DNA of 64,000 bases, taken from positions 89,899 through 153,898 of the forward strand of contig JAKAJO010000092.1 of NCBI GenBank assembly GCA_021813745.1, given 5' to 3'. A model generated the notes under the pieces. It saw only the letters and a list, made by a program, of their open reading frames with translations, ran no database searches and was not told the origin of the DNA. Shown here one piece after another: positions 1-9,785 of this stretch; positions within the stretch are counted from its first letter, which is position 1, and each line of letters begins with the position of its first letter. Source of the stretch: Acidobacteriota bacterium (GTDB lineage Bacteria; Acidobacteriota; Terriglobia; Terriglobales; Acidobacteriaceae). The position numbers and the translations under genes were made by a program.

Positions 1-32
1 CGGCCAACCGTCATCCACGCGTTCCTCTCCGG

Positions 33-1436
33 TTACGCAAGCACCTTGCGTGCTTCCACATCAAAGATCGTCGGATCCGGGTCCTTGAAGAACGCCGCGT
101 GCAAGGAGCGCACAGCTTCCTCGGCGTCGTCTTCCTCGATCATGAAGCTCATGTTGATCTCGCTCGCGCCCTGCGAAATCATGCGCACGTTGATGTGCCG
201 CACCGCGTTGAAAACCTGCGCGGCAATCCCATTCTGCCCGCGGATATCCTCGCCCACCAGGCAGATCAGCGCCTTCTTGCCCTCGTACTTCACATCCGCC
301 AGCTGGCTCAGGTCGGCGGCAATCGCCGGCAGCTTGTCGTTGGAGTCCACGGTCAGCGAAACAGAAACCTCGCTCGTCGAGACCATATCAACAGGGCACT
401 TGTACTTGTCGAAGATGGTGAAGATCTCCTTCAGGTAGCCATGTGTCATCAGCATGCGGCTGGCGACTACGTCGATGATGGAGAGCTTCTTCTTCACCGC
501 GATCGACTTGAACGGGCTCTTGCAGTGCGGCGCCAGAGAGATGATGCGCGTGCCCTCGTTCGTGGGGTTCCTGCTGTTCAGCACCAGCACCGGGATGTTC
601 TTCTTCACCGCCGGCAGAATCGTCGCCGGGTGCAGCACCTTCGCGCCAAAGTAGGCCAGCTCCGCCGCCTCTTCAAAGCTGATCACCTTCACGCGCAGCG
701 CGTCCGGGCAGATGCGCGGGTCGGTCGTCATAATGCCGTCCACGTCCGTCCAGATCTCGATGGCATCGGCACTCAGCGCACCGCCAATCAGCGCGCCTGT
801 GAAGTCCGAGCCGCCACGGCCGAGCGTCGTCGTCAGACCCTCTTCATTCGCTCCAATAAAGCCGCCCATCACCGGCACCTTGCCCTGGTCCAGCAGCGGG
901 CGAAGCTTTTCTGCCGCGCGCTTTTCAATCAGATCGTCCTGCGGCACGGCCTTTTGGAACTGCGAGTCAGTCCGGATGATCTCGCGCGCATCCACATGCA
1001 CGGCTGCAATCCCGCGGTCGCAGAATGCCTCCGCGACAATGCGGCTTGAAATGCGCTCGCCGTAGCTCACAATCAAGTCAGAGATGCGCGGCGTCAGCTC
1101 CAGAATCGCCGCCAGTCCGCGTAGGATCTCGTCCAGCGAGTCGAACTTCTCGTCAATCAGGCTCACCAGCGACGCACTGTTCTTCACCAGCGCCACCGCC
1201 GTGTCGCGGTGCCGTGCACGCAGCCGCGAGCTGATCGCCAGCGCTCCGGTGCGGTCGCCCGTTGCAGCAGCAGAGGCGGCGCGCAGCAGTTGGTCCGTCA
1301 CCTTGGCCAGCGCGCTCACCACCACGACAGGCCGCTTGCCCAGCGCAACGCGCCCGGCCACGATGGAGGCAGTACGGGTAATGGCGGCGGGGTCTTCCAC
1401 CGAGGTGCCGCCGAACTTCATCACAACCAGGCTCAT
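33..1436 (-). CDS. lysC: Aspartate kinase (aspartokinase, LysC type)
   Basis: Catalyses ATP-dependent phosphorylation of L-aspartate, the first step toward lysine, threonine and methionine, in the cytoplasm. The 467-residue product opens with the kinase signature KFGGTSVED near residue 7. It carries GRGGSDFTGAL and WTDVDGIMTTDPR in the catalytic domain (about 1-285), followed by a regulatory region with two ACT-like repeats (about 310-465). The length fits monofunctional LysC (about 450 residues), with no homoserine dehydrogenase fusion. The start is the ATG just before SLVVMKFGG. The gene lies 104 bases downstream of asd, the next enzyme in the pathway, on the same strand, so cotranscription is likely. 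Feedback inhibition through the ACT region is expected from the family; which end product acts here cannot be read from the sequence. Confidence 0.96.
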   Translation of the reverse strand: MSLVVMKFGGTSVEDPAAITRTASIVAGRVALGKRPVVVVSALAKVTDQLLRAASAAATGDRTGALAISSRLRARHRDTAVALVKNSASLVSLIDEKFDSLDEILRGLAAILELTPRISDLIVSYGERISSRIVAEAFCDRGIAAVHVDAREIIRTDSQFQKAVPQDDLIEKRAAEKLRPLLDQGKVPVMGGFIGANEEGLTTTLGRGGSDFTGALIGGALSADAIEIWTDVDGIMTTDPRICPDALRVKVISFEEAAELAYFGAKVLHPATILPAVKKNIPVLVLNSRNPTNEGTRIISLAPHCKSPFKSIAVKKKLSIIDVVASRMLMTHGYLKEIFTIFDKYKCPVDMVSTSEVSVSLTVDSNDKLPAIAADLSQLADVKYEGKKALICLVGEDIRGQNGIAAQVFNAVRHINVRMISQGASEINMSFMIEEDDAEEAVRSLHAAFFKDPDPTIFDVEARKVLA

Positions 1437-1540
1437 CTTGAGATTTCCGTCGTTCTTGGCCGCTGGGCTTGCGCCTTAGCTGGTGGCCGGTTCCGCGCAG
1501 CACGCAGGCCGCGCTCTGATCCAGGGGTGTGTGGCCTGCG

Positions 1541-2614
1541 CTAGGCCCGCATGGCGACAGCCGCCGGCTCCAGTTTGCCCAGACTCACCAGCAGCTCCGC
1601 ATTCAGAATGGTGGCTCCCGCCGCGCCCCGCACCGTGTTGTGCGAGAGCAGGACAAACTTCCAGTCCAACAGATTGCAGGGGCGCAAACGGCCCACCGTC
1701 ACCGCCATGCCGCGCTCGCGGTTGCGGTCCAGGCGGGGCTGCGGCCTGTCCGGCTGCGTTGCAAACTGCACCGGCTGCTGTGGCGCAAAGGGCAGATCCA
1801 TTCCTGCCAGCGGCCGGTACGCATCCCACGCCGCCACAATCTCCTCTGCCGTTGCCTTTTTGCCGAGCTGGATGGACACGCACTCCGTGTGCCCATCCAC
1901 CACTGGCACGCGATTGCAGTGCGCCGTAATCCTGGCCGCCAGCGGCTTCACACTATGTCCCTCAAGCCTGCCCAGCAGCTTCAGCGTCTCGGCCTCCATC
2001 TTCTCTTCTTCGCTGCCGATGTAGGGCACCACGTTGTCGAGGATGTCCATCGAGGCAACGCCAGGATAGCCAGCGCCGCTCACTGCCTGCATCGTGGACA
2101 CAAAGATCTTCTCGATGCCAAAGCGCTCTTCGAGCGGCTTTAGCGCCATCACGAGGCCAATCGTCGAGCAGTTGGGATTGGTGACCATGTACCCACCCGA
2201 ATCGCGTCGCGAAGCCTGCTCCTCAATCAGGTGCAAATGCTCGGCGTTCACCTCGGGAATCACCAGCGGCACATTCGGCGTCATGCGGAAGGCGCTGGAG
2301 TTCGAGAGCACCGCGCAGCCCGCCTCGGCAAACTTCGGCTCCAGCTCGCGCGCAATGGGCGCATCGATCGAAGAAAAGATGATCTTGGGCGCTCCGGCCG
2401 GGTCCGCAGGCGAGACCGGCATTTTGGCAATGCGATCCGGCAGCGGTGTGTCCAGCCGCCACTTCACCGCCTCGCCATACGGCTTGCCGCTCGAGCGGTC
2501 GCTGGCCGCAAGCCAGGTGATCTCAAACCACGGATGGTTTTCGAGCAGTTGAATGTAGCGCTGGCCGACCATTCCGGTCGCGCCAAGGATGCCGATTGGG
2601 TATTTGTTTTGCAT
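1541..2614 (-). CDS. asd: Aspartate-semialdehyde dehydrogenase
   Basis: Reduces aspartyl phosphate to aspartate semialdehyde with NADPH, directly after LysC in the pathway. The 357-residue protein begins with the Rossmann motif GILGATGMVGQRY. It has the active-site cysteine in TNPNCSTIG, and the later motifs HCNRVPVVDGHTE and SHNTVRGAAGA are typical of the archaeal/fungal-type Asd subgroup. The frame stays open upstream to 2680, but those extra 22 residues do not resemble the family. ATG 2612-2614 puts the conserved IGILGATG at the N terminus, so I chose it. It sits between the YciI-like gene and lysC on the same strand, as part of an aspartate-family cluster. Confidence 0.95.
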   Translation of the reverse strand: MQNKYPIGILGATGMVGQRYIQLLENHPWFEITWLAASDRSSGKPYGEAVKWRLDTPLPDRIAKMPVSPADPAGAPKIIFSSIDAPIARELEPKFAEAGCAVLSNSSAFRMTPNVPLVIPEVNAEHLHLIEEQASRRDSGGYMVTNPNCSTIGLVMALKPLEERFGIEKIFVSTMQAVSGAGYPGVASMDILDNVVPYIGSEEEKMEAETLKLLGRLEGHSVKPLAARITAHCNRVPVVDGHTECVSIQLGKKATAEEIVAAWDAYRPLAGMDLPFAPQQPVQFATQPDRPQPRLDRNRERGMAVTVGRLRPCNLLDWKFVLLSHNTVRGAAGATILNAELLVSLGKLEPAAVAMRA

Positions 2615-2710
2615 GGTCCTGAACACTCCAGTGTACAGGAGAGTCAGTGCGCCACAAAGAAGAGAAGCACCGCATTGCAAGGTAAATTGCGGTGCTCCTC
2701 ACGCCAGGTC

Positions 2711-3028
2711 CTAATCGCCGGATGCATCAGGCCGCACTGGCATCGCGCAGCCCTCGCCCACCACCGTGGTCCACTCGCGCACGCGCCAGCTCTTCACCAC
2801 GCCATTCAACACATAGGGATCGGCTTGGGCGAACTTCTCCGCCACCTCGGGCGAATCCCCTTGGAACAGCAGCACGGCGCCATCCGCCGGATCGGCCAGC
2901 GCACCAGCCAGCACCAGCTCGCCGCGCTCCGTCGCAGCCCACGCAGCCGCCAGATGGGCCCGGCGAAAGGCCGCCCGCCGCTCCATGTAGTCGTCCGCCA
3001 CGTCGTAAAACAGCAGATAATGCTTCAT
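2711..3028 (-). CDS. YciI-like protein
   Basis: A 105-residue protein of the YciI/YCII ferredoxin-like fold. Visible features are the opening MKHYLLFYDVADDY, an HLAAAW stretch, the central GALADPADGAVLLF strand and the DPYVLNGVV motif containing the conserved Asp-Pro-Tyr. Small YciI domains bind ligands or catalyse minor lyase or dehalogenase reactions, but the physiological role of this stand-alone type is generally unknown. The gene starts 11 bases after the isocitrate dehydrogenase stop, with a GAGGGG ribosome-binding site overlapping that gene's end, so translation is probably coupled. No catalytic function is proposed. Confidence 0.82.
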   Translation of the reverse strand: MKHYLLFYDVADDYMERRAAFRRAHLAAAWAATERGELVLAGALADPADGAVLLFQGDSPEVAEKFAQADPYVLNGVVKSWRVREWTTVVGEGCAMPVRPDASGD

Positions 3029-3039
3029 CGTCGCGCCCC

Positions 3040-4053
3040 TCAGCCCATCGCCGTCAGCACAGCGTCAGCAAACTGGCTCGTTCCCGCCTTGCCGCCCACA
3101 TCACGCGTCAGCGTCTTGCGCTCGGCGTACACCGCCTCCAGCGCCTTCTGCACCTTGTTCGCCGCGGCTTCTTCATTCAGGTGATGCAGCATCAGCACAG
3201 CCGACTGCAACAGCGCCGTTGGGTTCGCAATGTCCTGCCCGGCAATGTCCGGCGCCGAGCCGTGCACAGCCTCAAAAATGGCGCACTCATGCCCAAGATT
3301 CGCGCCCGGCACAAGGCCCAGCCCGCCCACGAGGCCAGCGCACAGGTCGCTGACAATGTCGCCGTACAGGTTCTCGAGCAGCAGTGTGTCGTACTGGAAG
3401 GGATTCATCACCAGCTGCATGCACGTGTTGTCAATAATGTGCTCGCCGTACAGAATCTCCGGGTAGCCCTCAGCCACGCGCCGTGCGCAGCGCAAAAACA
3501 GGCCGTCGGAGAGCTTCATGATGTTGGCCTTGTGGATGGAGTGAATCTTCTTGCGCCCGTGCTTGCGCGCGTAGTCAAACGCAAACTTGGCGATGCGCGT
3601 CGAGCCCTTGTCGGTGATGACTTTGATGCTCTCCACGACGCCCGGCACCACCTCGTGCTCCAGGCCCACGTATTCGCCCTCGGTGTTCTCGCGCACAATG
3701 ATGAGGTCCACGCCGGGCCACTTCGTCTCCAGGCCGGGAAGGTTCTTGATTGGACGGAAATTCGCAAACAGGTCGAACTTCTTGCGCAGCGTCACATTGA
3801 TGCTCTTGAAGCCGCCGCCCACCGGCGTCGTCACCGGGCCCTTGAGCGCCACTTTGTTGCGCTCGATCGAGTCGTACAGATCGGCGGGAATGTACTCGCC
3901 GTAAATCTCAAAGGCTTCCGCGCCGGCGGCGAAGCGCTCCCATTCAAACTTCACTCCGGTCGCTTCAAGAATGCGGACCACGGCCTGCGTGACTTCAGGG
4001 CCAATCCCGTCGCCGGGAATCAACGTGACTTTGTGCGGTGTCGATGTAGACAT
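3040..4053 (-). CDS. icd: NAD-type isocitrate dehydrogenase (isocitrate/isopropylmalate dehydrogenase family)
   Basis: Oxidatively decarboxylates isocitrate to 2-oxoglutarate in the TCA cycle. The 337 residues match the short IDH3/NAD-IDH branch more than bacterial NADP-Icd, which has about 416. Motifs include LIPGDGIGPEV near residue 11, VRENTEGEYVGLEH for substrate binding, SIHKANIMKLSDGLF with the catalytic Lys, DNTCMQLVMNPFQYD with the metal-binding Asp, and AIFEAVHGSAPDIAGQ near the cofactor site. Isopropylmalate dehydrogenase is the main alternative, but the ENTEGEY and HKANIMK forms favour isocitrate. A GGAGAAAGA ribosome-binding site precedes the ATG. It follows nrdR by 29 bases on the same strand. 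Citrate synthase lies 8 kb away in the window. Confidence 0.88.
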   Translation of the reverse strand: MSTSTPHKVTLIPGDGIGPEVTQAVVRILEATGVKFEWERFAAGAEAFEIYGEYIPADLYDSIERNKVALKGPVTTPVGGGFKSINVTLRKKFDLFANFRPIKNLPGLETKWPGVDLIIVRENTEGEYVGLEHEVVPGVVESIKVITDKGSTRIAKFAFDYARKHGRKKIHSIHKANIMKLSDGLFLRCARRVAEGYPEILYGEHIIDNTCMQLVMNPFQYDTLLLENLYGDIVSDLCAGLVGGLGLVPGANLGHECAIFEAVHGSAPDIAGQDIANPTALLQSAVLMLHHLNEEAAANKVQKALEAVYAERKTLTRDVGGKAGTSQFADAVLTAMG

Positions 4054-4082
4054 TCTTTCTCCAGTGGCGGCGAGTGCGCCGT

Positions 4083-4559
4083 CTATTTCTTGGCTTTCTG
4101 GGTTCGATGCGAGTCCAGCAGCCCTTCCAGTTCTTCCTTGAACTCGCGGACGTCTTTGAAGTCGCGGTAGACAGAAGCGAAGCGGATATAGGCCACCGTG
4201 TCCAGCCCCTTCAGGTGTTTCATAATCAGTTCGCCCACCTCATTCGTGGTGCGCTCGCGCTCCGTGGCTTCCATCAGGAACGCTTCCGTGGCGTCCACAA
4301 TGGTTTCGAGTTGGGTGGAGGACACGGGGCGCTTTTCGCAGGCGCGCAGCAGCCCGCTTAACACCTTCTGCCGGTCAAAACGCTCACGGCGGCCGTCCTT
4401 TTTCACCACCATGTATGGAATCTCGTCAATGCGTTCGTAGGTGGTGAAGCGGCGGTTGCAGCTCTCGCACTCGCGCCGGCGGCGAATGGAGTCCGCCTCC
4501 TTGCTTTCGCGCGAGTCCACCACACGATCCTGTGCAAAGCCGCAGTAAGGGCACTTCAT
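4083..4559 (-). CDS. nrdR: Transcriptional repressor NrdR
   Basis: Nucleotide-sensing repressor of ribonucleotide reductase operons. The 158-residue protein shows the N-terminal zinc ribbon (Cys3, Cys6, Cys31, Cys34) with the basic [18 protein letters not shown] segment, then an ATP-cone domain at about 49-139 beginning [16 protein letters not shown]. This is the usual length and architecture. A GAGGA ribosome-binding sequence lies directly upstream of the ATG. No nrd gene is visible in the window, so its target operons are elsewhere. It is the first gene of the minus-strand cluster nrdR-icd-yciI-asd-lysC and diverges from poxB across a 190-base intergenic region. Confidence 0.96.
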   Translation of the reverse strand: MKCPYCGFAQDRVVDSRESKEADSIRRRRECESCNRRFTTYERIDEIPYMVVKKDGRRERFDRQKVLSGLLRACEKRPVSSTQLETIVDATEAFLMEATERERTTNEVGELIMKHLKGLDTVAYIRFASVYRDFKDVREFKEELEGLLDSHRTQKAKK

Positions 4560-4749
4560 GCTTCCTCAATTTTACGGTACGATTGCGTGCGCGTCTCGTA
4601 CGCATGTATCCCACGCTGCGGGAATCCGAGTGCCCGCGCTTGCACCGCGCGCACCAGCGCTGCATCTACCAAGCGTTAGCCTTAGCGGCAGCCGGAGTCG
4701 CTGCAACGCACCATGCAGCGCGGATGCGTCAACAGACGGAGAGTGTGCC

Positions 4750-6468
4750 ATGAAAGTTGCGGAACTGTGCGTGGAAGTGCTGGCGGCGGCCGGCGTGGAG
4801 CGGATCTACGGCGTCGCCGGTGATTCGCTGAACGGCATCACCGACTCGGTGCGAACGCGCAGAGGCATGGCCTGGGTCGGCGTGCGCCACGAGGAGACTG
4901 CTGCCTTCGCCGCCGGAGCGGAAGCCGCGCTTACCGGCCGGCTCGCCGTCTGCGCAGGCAGTTGCGGGCCCGGCAACCTCCACCTCATCAACGGCCTCTA
5001 TGATGCGCACCGCAGCCGCGTCCCTGTGCTTGCCATTGCCGCGCACATCCCCTCGCAGGAAATCGGCAGCGGCTATTTCCAGGAGACGCATCCCGAGCAC
5101 CTCTTCAAGGAGTGCAGCGTCTACTGCGAGCTCGTCTCCAGCCCCGCGCAGATGCCGCGCACCCTTGAGATTGCCATCCAGACGGCCATTGCCCGGCGCG
5201 GCGTTGCCGTCGTCGTGCTCCCCGGCGACGTGGCCCTCGCCGAAGCGGTTAACACCGAGCGGCGCGTCGAGTTCACCACGGAACGCTCCGAGGTCATCCC
5301 CGGCAAGGAAAAAATGGGGCAGCTTGCCCAGCTTCTCAACCAGTCACTCAAAGTCACCATTCTTGCCGGCGCAGGCTGTCAGGGCGCGCACGATGAGCTC
5401 ATGGCCGTCGCAGGAAGCCTTCAGGCGCCTGTGGTTCATGCCCTGCGCGGCAAGGAGTTCATCGAGTACGACAATCCCTTTGATGTGGGCATGACCGGCC
5501 TGCTCGGCTTTTCCTCCGGCTATCACGCCATGATGAACTGCGACACGCTGCTCATGCTGGGCACTGATTTTCCCTACCAGCAGTTCTACCCGCAGAAGGC
5601 GCGCATCGTGCAGATCGACCTGCGCGAGGAGCAGATTGGCCGTCGCAGCCACGTCGATCTCGGGCTCGCCGGCGGCATCAAGGAGACGCTGCGCGAACTG
5701 CTCCCCCTCCTCAGCCAGAAGCAGGACTCGACCTTCCTGCGCGCCTGCCGCGATCACTATCGCGACACGCGCAGGGATCTGGATGCGCTGGCCACCGGCA
5801 AGCCCGGCCAGCGGCCCATTCATCCGCAGTATGTGGCCAAAGTGCTCAATGAGGTTGCCGCCCAGGACGCCATCTTCACTGTGGATGTCGGCACGCCGGT
5901 CATCTGGGCTGCCCGCTACCTCACCATGAACGGCAAGCGGCGTCTGCTCGGCTCCTTCAATCACGGTTCCATGGCCAACGCTCTGCCGCAGGCCATCGGC
6001 GCGCAGATCTCGCATCCCGGCCGCCAGGTTGTCACGCTCTCCGGGGATGGCGGCCTCTCCATGCTGATGGGCGACCTGCTCTCGCATCGTCAGCTTGACC
6101 TTCCCGTCAAGCTCATCGTCTTCAACAATGGCTCGCTCGGTTTTGTGGAGCTGGAGATGAAGGCGACCGGCTTCCTCAGCCACGCCACGGACCTCGTGAA
6201 TCCTGACTTCACTCAGATTGCCCAGGGTTCGGGTCTGCTGGGCATCCACGTTGACGATCCGGAGCAGGTGCGGCCCGCGCTCGAAAGAGCCTTCGCTCAC
6301 AAAGGCCCCGCGCTGGTCGATATCGCCGTCAACCGCCACGAACTGGCCATGCCGCCCTCACTCAAGCTCGACCAGGTGGTCGACTTCAACCTCTACATGA
6401 TCAAGGCGATCCTGAATGGTCGCGGCGATGAGATTATCGAACTGGCGCGCACCAATCTGCTCCGTTGA
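4750..6468 (+). CDS. poxB: Pyruvate dehydrogenase (quinone) / pyruvate oxidase, PoxB type
   Basis: Thiamine-diphosphate and FAD flavoprotein that decarboxylates pyruvate to acetate and passes electrons to the membrane quinone pool. From ATG 4750 the product is 572 residues, the same length as E. coli PoxB. Visible features: the TPP Glu region near [16 protein letters not shown], the FAD-binding central domain ([25 protein letters not shown]), and the TPP-binding segment [13 protein letters not shown] followed by [13 protein letters not shown]. The C terminus [16 protein letters not shown]... resembles the PoxB lipid-activation tail. The frame is open back to 4558 but homology starts at [18 protein letters not shown] sequence precedes this ATG. 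Acetolactate synthase-like enzymes are the alternative; the C-terminal match favours PoxB. Confidence 0.92.
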   Translation: MKVAELCVEVLAAAGVERIYGVAGDSLNGITDSVRTRRGMAWVGVRHEETAAFAAGAEAALTGRLAVCAGSCGPGNLHLINGLYDAHRSRVPVLAIAAHIPSQEIGSGYFQETHPEHLFKECSVYCELVSSPAQMPRTLEIAIQTAIARRGVAVVVLPGDVALAEAVNTERRVEFTTERSEVIPGKEKMGQLAQLLNQSLKVTILAGAGCQGAHDELMAVAGSLQAPVVHALRGKEFIEYDNPFDVGMTGLLGFSSGYHAMMNCDTLLMLGTDFPYQQFYPQKARIVQIDLREEQIGRRSHVDLGLAGGIKETLRELLPLLSQKQDSTFLRACRDHYRDTRRDLDALATGKPGQRPIHPQYVAKVLNEVAAQDAIFTVDVGTPVIWAARYLTMNGKRRLLGSFNHGSMANALPQAIGAQISHPGRQVVTLSGDGGLSMLMGDLLSHRQLDLPVKLIVFNNGSLGFVELEMKATGFLSHATDLVNPDFTQIAQGSGLLGIHVDDPEQVRPALERAFAHKGPALVDIAVNRHELAMPPSLKLDQVVDFNLYMIKAILNGRGDEIIELARTNLLR

Positions 6469-6498
6469 GCTCGCGAGCTGAGGGCAGTGCCGGCGACT

Positions 6499-7683
6499 TC
6501 AGCTCAGAAACTCCGCAATCGCATCCACCACCGTCTGCTGCTCGTCTTCCCGTAGCTCGGGGAAGATGGGCAGCGCCAGCACTTCGCGCGCCGCGCGCTC
6601 CGCTTCGGGAAAGTCGCCTTCCTTGTAGCCCAGCGGCTTCAGCGCCTCCTGCAGGTGCAGCGGAACGGGATAGTAAATCTCCGAGCCGATCCTGCGCGCA
6701 GTCAGGAACTCGCGCAGAGCATCGCGCCGGCTGCTGCGGATCACATACTGGTGCCACACGTGGCGGCTTCCCGGAACCTCATGCGGCAGCACCACGCCAT
6801 GCGCGGGATACGGCCCGGCTTCGGCCAGACCCGCCGCATGAAACAGCGCATGGTAGCGACGGGCCACCGTGTGCCGGGCATGATTCCAGCCATCGATATA
6901 TTTGAGCTTGATCTCAAGGATCGCGCCTTGGAAGCCGTCCAGCCGCGCATTCCATCCGATCTCATCGTGATGGTAGCGGCGGCGCATCCCATGCTGGCGC
7001 AGCATCCGCGCCCGCTCGGCGATGTCTTCGGAGTTCGTCGCCACCATGCCCGCGTCGCCCGCGGCCGAGAGGTTCTTGGTGGGATAAAAGCTGAAGGCCG
7101 CCGCATCGCCAATGCCGCCGGCTTGGACGCCGTCACGCGCGGCTCCCCAGGCCTGCGCGGCGTCCTCAATGATCGCAAGCCCACGCCCTCGTCCAAAACC
7201 AGGAGAAAATTCCGCGCACTGGCCGTAGAGATGGACTGGCAATATCGCCCGCACGTCGACGCCGCGTTTCGTGTCCAGCACTGCCTCCACCGCGGCCGGG
7301 CTGAGGTTGAACGTCGCGGGGTCAATATCGGCAAGTACTGCCGTCGCCCCTGTGCGCAGAATGGCGCTGACCGAGGCGAAAAAACTGAATGGAGTGGTCA
7401 CCACCGCCATACCCGGCCCGATGCCCGCTGAGGCCAGCGCCAACCAAAGGGCGTCCGTGCCCGACGAGCAGCCGATCGCATGCGCCACCCCGAGCTGGCG
7501 GGCCGCAGCCTGCTCAAATGCCGCGACCGGCTCACCAAGAATGAACTGCTGCGTCTCCAAGACATGCCCCAGCGCCGCCATCAGCTCCTCGTAAAGAGGC
7601 TGATACTGGCGTTTCAGGTCGAGCATGGGCACGGTTTGCGCCGTAGCGGCACCGGTTGCGCGGGAGGAGACAGGGTCTTTCAC
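6499..7683 (-). CDS. DegT/DnrJ/EryC1/StrS-family PLP aminotransferase
   Basis: A PLP-dependent sugar aminotransferase-type enzyme, 394 residues. The fold is recognisable from GCSSGTDALWLALASAGIGPG (split around residues 72-92), TTPFSFFASVSAILRTGA, the aspartate segment IIEDAAQAWGA, and the PLP lysine motif FSFYPTKNLSAAGDAG. It ends with YPVPLHLQEALKPLGY and LPIFPELRED, both typical of the family. Homologues transfer an amino group to nucleotide-linked keto sugars for surface polysaccharides. No other nucleotide-sugar gene is nearby, so the substrate is unknown. The start is GTG 7681-7683; an ATG at 7626 (MLDLKRQY) is also possible and would still keep the catalytic fold. It converges on poxB with 30 bases between stops. 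Confidence 0.9.
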   Translation of the reverse strand: MKDPVSSRATGAATAQTVPMLDLKRQYQPLYEELMAALGHVLETQQFILGEPVAAFEQAAARQLGVAHAIGCSSGTDALWLALASAGIGPGMAVVTTPFSFFASVSAILRTGATAVLADIDPATFNLSPAAVEAVLDTKRGVDVRAILPVHLYGQCAEFSPGFGRGRGLAIIEDAAQAWGAARDGVQAGGIGDAAAFSFYPTKNLSAAGDAGMVATNSEDIAERARMLRQHGMRRRYHHDEIGWNARLDGFQGAILEIKLKYIDGWNHARHTVARRYHALFHAAGLAEAGPYPAHGVVLPHEVPGSRHVWHQYVIRSSRRDALREFLTARRIGSEIYYPVPLHLQEALKPLGYKEGDFPEAERAAREVLALPIFPELREDEQQTVVDAIAEFLS

Positions 7684-7773
7684 GCCCTCATCCTAGCAGT
7701 TTGGATGGATGGAGAGGTGTGACGGAACATGACCACCGGTTTCATGAAGCGAAGATCAATCCCCGGCTGGCAG

Positions 7774-7802
7774 TTGAAAAAGGTTGCAAATCCTTTTACT
7801 GT
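7774..7802 (+). promoter_or_regulatory. Candidate sigma70 promoter upstream of hfq
   Basis: TTGAAA at 7774-7779 and TACTGT at 7797-7802 are separated by 17 bases. The -35 is good and the -10 is weak. This would give a leader of about 115 bases for hfq. It is the best pair seen in the 241-base region between the divergent aminotransferase gene and hfq, but it is not strong evidence. Confidence 0.35.
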
Positions 7803-7924
7803 GGTCACATTGCGGGATTCCTCGGCTCCGGGGCTTCCGGTGCCGTTCCCGCTGATTTGCAGGATGGACGTGCGCAGGTCGGGCGCACCGAACACAAATA
7901 AAGAAGAAAGCAGGAGATCGGCAC

Positions 7925-8236
7925 ATGGAAAACAAGCCGGCACAAAATATTCAGGACACCTTCCTGAATACGGTCCGTAAGGACAAGACCCCCATCACGA
8001 TTTATCTGGTCAGCGGCGTCAAGCTCACCGGAAAGATCCGCTCCTTTGACAAATACTCCGTGCTGCTCGAAAACAACAGCCAGGAGCAGTTGATCTTCAA
8101 GCACGCCATTTCGACCGTTGTCAGCAATCGCAGCGTGATGCACGGCGAGCACCGTCCTGCGGTCACGCACGGATCACTTGGTCCGTCCGCGGTTCCCGCT
8201 CCTGCCACACCTGCGGCCACCGCGGAGCAGCGCTAG
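7925..8236 (+). CDS. hfq: RNA chaperone Hfq
   Basis: Hexameric Sm-like RNA chaperone that mediates sRNA-mRNA pairing. The 103-residue protein has the Sm1 region ([25 protein letters not shown], residues about 9-33, with the conserved Gln at the start), [14 protein letters not shown], and the Sm2 motif [10 protein letters not shown] in place of the classic YKHAISTV. Residues after about 72 form a Pro/Ala-rich tail. An AGGAG site lies 8 bases before the ATG. It is followed after 20 bases by hflX, the common hfq-hflX arrangement, though miaA, often upstream elsewhere, is absent. The Phe in the IFKHA position replaces the more usual Tyr. Confidence 0.97.
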   Translation: MENKPAQNIQDTFLNTVRKDKTPITIYLVSGVKLTGKIRSFDKYSVLLENNSQEQLIFKHAISTVVSNRSVMHGEHRPAVTHGSLGPSAVPAPATPAATAEQR

Positions 8237-8256
8237 AGCGCTGGGAGCACGCCTCG

Positions 8257-9660
8257 TTGCAAGAGCTTGAGACCCGGACAAGGCAGGAGCGCGCCGTTCT
8301 GGTTGGGGTGGACTTCGGTCTCCGCAGCCGCACTCCTCGTTCCGGCGCTGAGGCTGCGCGTCTGGCTGCGCTCCAAGCCCGAGACCACGCAGACGAATCA
8401 TCGTCGGCCCCAGAGGAAGAGCCTGAGACATCATCCGCGCCGCGGCCGGTCGATGCTCTGGGCCTGAGCGCCGAGGAGTCGATGGCCGAATTCCGCGAGT
8501 TGGTATCAAGCGCCGGTGGGTACGTGGCCGCCGAGCTCATGCAGCGCCGTGGCCGCCTCGACCCGGCCACACTCATCGGGCAAGGCAAAGTCGAAGAGGT
8601 GGCAGGGGTTGCTGCCTCCACTGAGGCCGATCTCGTCCTCTTCGATCACGACCTCTCGCCGACTCAGTTGCGCAACCTTGAGCGTGCCTTGCCCTGCCGC
8701 GTTCTCGACCGTACCCAGCTCATTCTGGACATCTTTGCCCGCCACGCCCGTACCCGCGAGGGCCAGCTCCAGGTGGAGCTCGCCCAGCTCGAATACATGC
8801 TGCCCCGGCTTACCGGCCGCGGTCGCGAAATGTCCCAGCTCGGTGGCGGCATCGGTACCCGAGGCCCCGGCGAAACCCAGCTTGAGACCGACCGGCGCCG
8901 CATCCAGCGCCGCATTGACCAGCTCAAGCAGGATCTGGACGCCGTCCGTCGTGTGCGCCGCCAGCAGCGCCAGCGCCGCGAGGCTGTTCCCGTGCCCACC
9001 GTGGCTCTGGTCGGCTACACCAACGCGGGTAAAAGCACCCTCTTCAACCAGCTCACCGGTGCCCAGGTGCTGCAATCGTCGCGCATGTTCGCCACCCTTG
9101 ATCCCAAGCTGCGCGCCATCGAGCTGCCCAGCCGCCGCAAGGTGCTGCTGTCAGACACGGTTGGCTTCATCCGCAATCTGCCGCATACGCTGGTCACCAG
9201 CTTTCGTGCCACTCTCGAAGAGGTAGAGCAGGCCGAGGTTCTGCTCCACGTTCGCGATGTCTCCTCCCACTATGGCGAGGAGCAAAAGGCGCAGGTCGAA
9301 AAAGTGCTTGGCGAGCTCGATGCTTTGCGCAAGCCGCGCATCGAAGTCCTGAACAAGGTGGACCTGCTGACGCCTGAAGACCGGCAGGCACGCGCTGCCC
9401 AGGGAGCCCTGCTCGTCTCTGCGCGCACCGGCGAGGGCATGGAATCGCTTATTTCCGCGATCGACGAGGCGCTCAAGTCCGACCCGCTCCTTGAAGCCGA
9501 ATTGCGCGTCCCGCAAAGCGAAGGTGCGGTGCTGGCCATGATCGACGCCGGGATGACCGTGCGCGACCGCATCTACGAGGGCAATCTCGTGCACTTGACG
9601 GTCACCGGGCCAGCCTCTCTGGTGGGCCGTCTGCGCGAGTGGCGCGTACGCAACTCATAA
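8257..9660 (+). CDS. hflX: GTPase HflX
   Basis: Ribosome-associated GTPase that splits stalled ribosomes under stress. The 467-residue protein has the N-terminal HflX domain ([11 protein letters not shown], then [10 protein letters not shown] and [16 protein letters not shown]), the linker [22 protein letters not shown], and the GTPase domain with G1 [13 protein letters not shown]3 DTVGFI and G4 NKVD. The start I use is TTG 8257-8259 with GGGAG nine bases upstream, because it includes the ERAVLVGVD segment conserved in HflX. The next in-frame ATG (8482) would lose it. It carries a longer acidic linker (about residues 40-75) than E. coli HflX. It is probably cotranscribed with hfq. Confidence 0.95.
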   Translation: MQELETRTRQERAVLVGVDFGLRSRTPRSGAEAARLAALQARDHADESSSAPEEEPETSSAPRPVDALGLSAEESMAEFRELVSSAGGYVAAELMQRRGRLDPATLIGQGKVEEVAGVAASTEADLVLFDHDLSPTQLRNLERALPCRVLDRTQLILDIFARHARTREGQLQVELAQLEYMLPRLTGRGREMSQLGGGIGTRGPGETQLETDRRRIQRRIDQLKQDLDAVRRVRRQQRQRREAVPVPTVALVGYTNAGKSTLFNQLTGAQVLQSSRMFATLDPKLRAIELPSRRKVLLSDTVGFIRNLPHTLVTSFRATLEEVEQAEVLLHVRDVSSHYGEEQKAQVEKVLGELDALRKPRIEVLNKVDLLTPEDRQARAAQGALLVSARTGEGMESLISAIDEALKSDPLLEAELRVPQSEGAVLAMIDAGMTVRDRIYEGNLVHLTVTGPASLVGRLREWRVRNS

Positions 9661-9785
9661 AGCTGCTGAGGGACGGTTGGCCGGCACACTGCCTCGTTCG
9701 GATGACTCCAACTCCGTTGCACATCGGCACTTTGTGCTGGAGTGGCCCGCACGATAGCCTGTGTCTTGACCGAAAGGATGCCCCG

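Noticed and set aside
99..1049. Long plus-strand frame of 316 codons antisense to lysC
   Set aside because: It lies wholly within lysC, is rich in His/Arg as antisense GC-rich frames are, and has no ribosome-binding site or family resemblance.
2692..4170. Plus-strand frame of 492 codons opposite yciI, icd and nrdR
   Set aside because: Spans three genes with recognised motifs on the other strand.
5344..6339. Minus-strand frame of 331 codons within poxB
   Set aside because: Shadow of poxB, which has full-length family similarity in the other strand; typical third-position GC artefact.
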